Source: an uncultured Bacteroidales bacterium (lineage in GTDB: Bacteria; Bacteroidota; Bacteroidia; Bacteroidales; UBA932). Taken from it: a stretch of DNA of 7,829 bases. The stretch lies in the NCBI GenBank assembly GCA_934726455.1, contig CAKVDS010000063.1, forward strand, positions 1 through 7,829, read 5' to 3'. The stretch's first letter is position 1. Every line of letters starts with the position of its first letter. The translations under genes and the position numbers were made by a program. The notes under the pieces are model-generated. The model worked only from the letters and a program-made list of their open reading frames with translations, was not told the DNA's origin and searched no databases. This document shows positions 6,284 through 7,829 of the stretch, one piece after another.

Positions 6284-7423
6284 TCAATAATTCATCCGGA
6301 TCCACTCTGAAAAGAAATAATCGTAGATGCGGTAACTCTCGCCTCTTTTCGCGACGAGGTCTTTCTCCACCAATGCCGCAAGCGCCGACTGCACTGAGCT
6401 GGCCGATCCGAGCCGGTGTTTTGAAATGAATTCCGTTGAAGTGACGTTACCGGTAAGCCCTTCTTTCGCAAAAACCTGAATCAACTGCTTCTGACGGAAA
6501 GACAAGCTTGACAGAATCTCACGGTAACTGTAATCCTGCACCTGGATTATATTGCGCTTTGCCCCGTCAATGTACGACAGCTCACACGTTTCCCCCTTTC
6601 CAGTAATGGAATACAATTCGTTCATCATCATCTGGACGAACCATGTGATGCCATCAAATCCATTGTAAACTGTGGATATGACACCCGCATCGATGTCCTT
6701 GCCGCCTTCCTGAAACAGTCCCTTGGCGAAAGATGTGTACTTTTCTAAACTTATGGCTTCCAGTCCCATGGTGATCACACTTTGGTAAAAAGGCTTCGCC
6801 GGAGAATGGAACATGTTGCTCATCAGATGCCGTTTGCTGCCCGCAAAAACAAACTGTGTCTTAGTGCACTGCTGAATTTTTGTCCTCAACAATGCCTCGA
6901 CATTCTTCTCCCGGTACTCGCCTATCTGTTGGAACTCATCTATCGCAACGACGCACTTTTTCCCGGACGCTTCGAGATAACGGAAAATTTCATCCAGCGT
7001 CGTTTCCGGAGCCTTGATGTCACCCACGCCGACATCCAGACTTGGCTCCCCGCTTACCGGATCCAATCTGAAACCGAACTTGAGAGATGCCACGACACGG
7101 AAAAAACTTTCCATCCACTTGGTTTTTTGTGGCTTGAGCTTCTCAAACACGGCCTTGCCAAGCAGGTATGCAAACTCCGCAAGATTCCCCGTCGAGTATA
7201 TGTCCACATAAAAAGTATCATAACTGTCACAGAGCCTTTTCTGGGCAAACGTGTGCTGGATAAGGCCGCTCTTCCCCATCCTGCGCTCGGAAATCAACGC
7301 GACATTACGCCCGTTGACAATCTGTTTCACAAGGAACTCCGTCTCGGTCTCCCGATCACAGAAATATTTGTCGGAAACATATTTACCGACAACAAATGGA
7401 TTATCAAATTCGACACCTCTCAT
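6284..7423 (-). CDS. Archaeal-type (ATPase_2) AAA ATP-binding protein with C-terminal winged helix
   Basis: The 379-residue product opens with N-P-F-V-V-G and a P-loop, S45-E-R-R-M-G50-K51-S52, in which the usual first Gly is replaced, as often happens in this family. Walker B is V-V-A-I-D162-E163-F-Q, and F-A-G-S-K-R-H at 193-199 fits the sensor region. Residues about 300-379 look like a winged-helix domain (a Q-K-Q-L-I-Q-V-F helix, S-S-V-Q-S-A-L-A-A-L as the recognition helix, then L-V-A-K-R-G-E-S-Y-R-I-Y-D). This is the standard order for the STAND-like archaeal ATPase family, whose members are numerous in Bacteroidetes and mostly lack an assigned function. The ATG at 7423 is preferred because it is the only Met before the P-loop and sits just after a consensus promoter. 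A longer open frame exists upstream, to 7771, but it runs through the promoter and has no family similarity. The protein is probably cytoplasmic. Confidence 0.9.
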   Translation of the reverse strand: MRGVEFDNPFVVGKYVSDKYFCDRETETEFLVKQIVNGRNVALISERRMGKSGLIQHTFAQKRLCDSYDTFYVDIYSTGNLAEFAYLLGKAVFEKLKPQKTKWMESFFRVVASLKFGFRLDPVSGEPSLDVGVGDIKAPETTLDEIFRYLEASGKKCVVAIDEFQQIGEYREKNVEALLRTKIQQCTKTQFVFAGSKRHLMSNMFHSPAKPFYQSVITMGLEAISLEKYTSFAKGLFQEGGKDIDAGVISTVYNGFDGITWFVQMMMNELYSITGKGETCELSYIDGAKRNIIQVQDYSYREILSSLSFRQKQLIQVFAKEGLTGNVTSTEFISKHRLGSASSVQSALAALVEKDLVAKRGESYRIYDYFFSEWIRMNY

Positions 7424-7428
7424 ACCTG

Positions 7429-7460
7429 CAAATATAATTATCGTATTTGTGATTATCAAA
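7429..7460 (-). promoter_or_regulatory. Bacteroidetes-type promoter for the ATPase_2 gene
   Basis: On the minus strand this is TTTG (7460-7457), a 20-base AT-rich spacer, then TATATTTG (7436-7429), with only five bases to the ATG at 7423. The -7 octamer and the spacer length are identical to those of the promoter in front of the DUF4143 gene. The predicted start of transcription falls at or next to the initiation codon. Confidence 0.7.
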
Positions 7461-7616
7461 CTTATGATAATCTGACCTGACAATGCCCATCTCCGCAAGG
7501 CTTGCGGAAATTCGGCCCGTCTGCTCCGGATGGAGTAACTTGCGCGATGCAAAGACAGGACAGAGCCTGCCCTGTCACGAAAATACAGTTCGCCGGCATG
7601 GCATAACTTTGTGAAC
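7461..7616. other. Intergenic region with a short palindrome
   Basis: I see no supportable gene here. The main feature is a palindrome, TCCGCAAG-G-CTTGCGGA (7492-7508), with 8-base perfect arms around a single base; it may be a protein-binding site rather than an RNA hairpin. A weaker inverted pair, GACAGG (7554-7559) and CCTGTC (7571-7576), lies further right. Both strands have open frames here, but neither shows recognisable protein features. Confidence 0.5.
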
Positions 7617-7829
7617 ATGAACATAAAAGCACGATACCCCACCGAATGTGGAAAAAACTTTCTATATTTGTGTCGTTCCCTCGAAGGGACGCTACATAAT
7701 TTTGATGAAAGTGTAAAGCTTTTATCCTCGGATAGGAATCTAGCAAATTCAAACACACGGAGGACAAGCATTCTGCACTCATCACTCTTTTGGCCTGACG
7801 CGCGTACCCCGCGCTCATACCATAGGGTG
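7617..7829 (+). CDS. Possible partial ORF or conserved leader, open at the window edge
   Basis: From the ATG at 7617 the plus-strand frame stays open for 71 codons to the last base; the frame is closed upstream by a TAA at 7536-7538. The peptide is basic and polar (for example N-F-D-E-S-V-K-L-L-S-S-D-R-N, and a run ending P-R-S-Y-H-R-V) and has no domain I can name. The phrasing gives me an impression of a recurrent Bacteroidales sequence, but that is memory, not a search. A promoter-like TATATTTG at 7663 sits inside it, so the stretch may be an untranslated leader of a gene beyond the window rather than protein-coding. Confidence 0.3.
   Translation, partial: MNIKARYPTECGKNFLYLCRSLEGTLHNFDESVKLLSSDRNLANSNTRRTSILHSSLFWPDARTPRSYHRV
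7663..7670 (+). promoter_or_regulatory. Putative plus-strand -7 promoter box
   Basis: TATATTTG is the same octamer found in both ATPase promoters, here on the plus strand and preceded by an A-rich run (7651-7657). No TTTG lies 20 bases upstream (the bases there are CCAC), so the -33 element is missing or differs. If active, it would transcribe toward the right edge through the hairpin at 7674-7691. Confidence 0.35.
7674..7691 (+). other. Small stem-loop just after the putative -7 box
   Basis: TCCCT (7677-7681) pairs with AGGGA (7685-7689) around CGA. CG at 7674-7675 can add two pairs with CG at 7690-7691 if T7676 is bulged. It would lie at the extreme 5' end of a transcript from the box at 7663 and could stabilise that RNA. 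No T-run follows, so it is not a terminator. Confidence 0.4.

Noticed and set aside
3616..7423. A single coordinated defence operon of DUF1016 nuclease plus two ATPases
   Set aside because: The nuclease is on the opposite strand with its own promoter, and both ATPases have separate promoters; adjacency alone does not support one system, though a defence role for individual genes stays possible.
6782..7480. 232-residue plus-strand open frame opposite the ATPase_2 gene
   Set aside because: It is antisense to the Walker A and B coding region and ends beyond the ATPase promoter; it has no domain features.
7424..7771. N-terminal extension of the ATPase_2 protein to 7771
   Set aside because: It would translate through a consensus promoter, has no similarity to the family N-terminus, and the family normally starts close to the N-P-F-V-V-G motif.
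7462..7818. 118-residue minus-strand open frame at the right edge
   Set aside because: It is Cys/Ser-rich with no pattern, overlaps two other unsupported frames, and has no promoter in front of it.

Overview
The window looks like an accessory stretch of a Bacteroidales-type chromosome (Bacteroides, Alistipes or Prevotella relatives). Four things point there. There is a secreted protein of bacterial Ig-like (Big_2) domains ending in a BACON-like domain. There is an M64 metallopeptidase lipoprotein with a fimbrillin-like N-terminus. Promoters match the Bacteroidetes consensus (TTTG at -33, TAnnTTTG at -7). Strong Shine-Dalgarno sequences are generally absent. No tRNA, rRNA, CRISPR array or intact transposase was found.

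Left part (1-3530, plus strand): a cell-surface operon. The Ig-like/BACON protein enters from outside the window and ends at 1275. Seven bases later the M64 lipoprotein peptidase starts (1283-3355). Its stop overlaps, in an ATGA arrangement, the start of a 42-residue acidic ORF (3352-3480). A long hairpin followed by T-rich sequence (3484-3529) closes the unit. The likely picture is two exported surface proteins, one a multi-domain adhesin or scaffold and the other a zinc protease, plus a translationally coupled small protein.

Middle (3586-4749, plus strand): a stand-alone DUF1016/YhcG-type PD-(D/E)xK nuclease-like gene. Its interdomain linker carries two copies of a small palindromic repeat encoding LADxSAK. 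Its 5' portion is clearly more AT-rich than its 3' third.

Right part (4844-7423, minus strand): two unrelated P-loop ATPases in tandem, convergent with the nuclease gene. The upstream one (7423-6284) is an archaeal-type ATPase_2 protein with a C-terminal winged helix. The downstream one (6130-4844) is an AAA_14/DUF4143 protein. Each is preceded by a near-identical promoter, TTTG-N20-TATATTTG, ending only 5 or 8 bases before its ATG, which predicts leaderless or nearly leaderless mRNAs. In the gap between them sit three tandem 23-bp GC-rich repeats, one of which supplies the -33 box of the DUF4143 gene.

Right edge (7424-7829): no confident gene. It holds the ATPase promoter, a short palindrome, a plus-strand TATATTTG box with a small hairpin, and a plus-strand reading frame (7617 to the edge) that stays open. 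This may be the leader of a gene that lies beyond the window.
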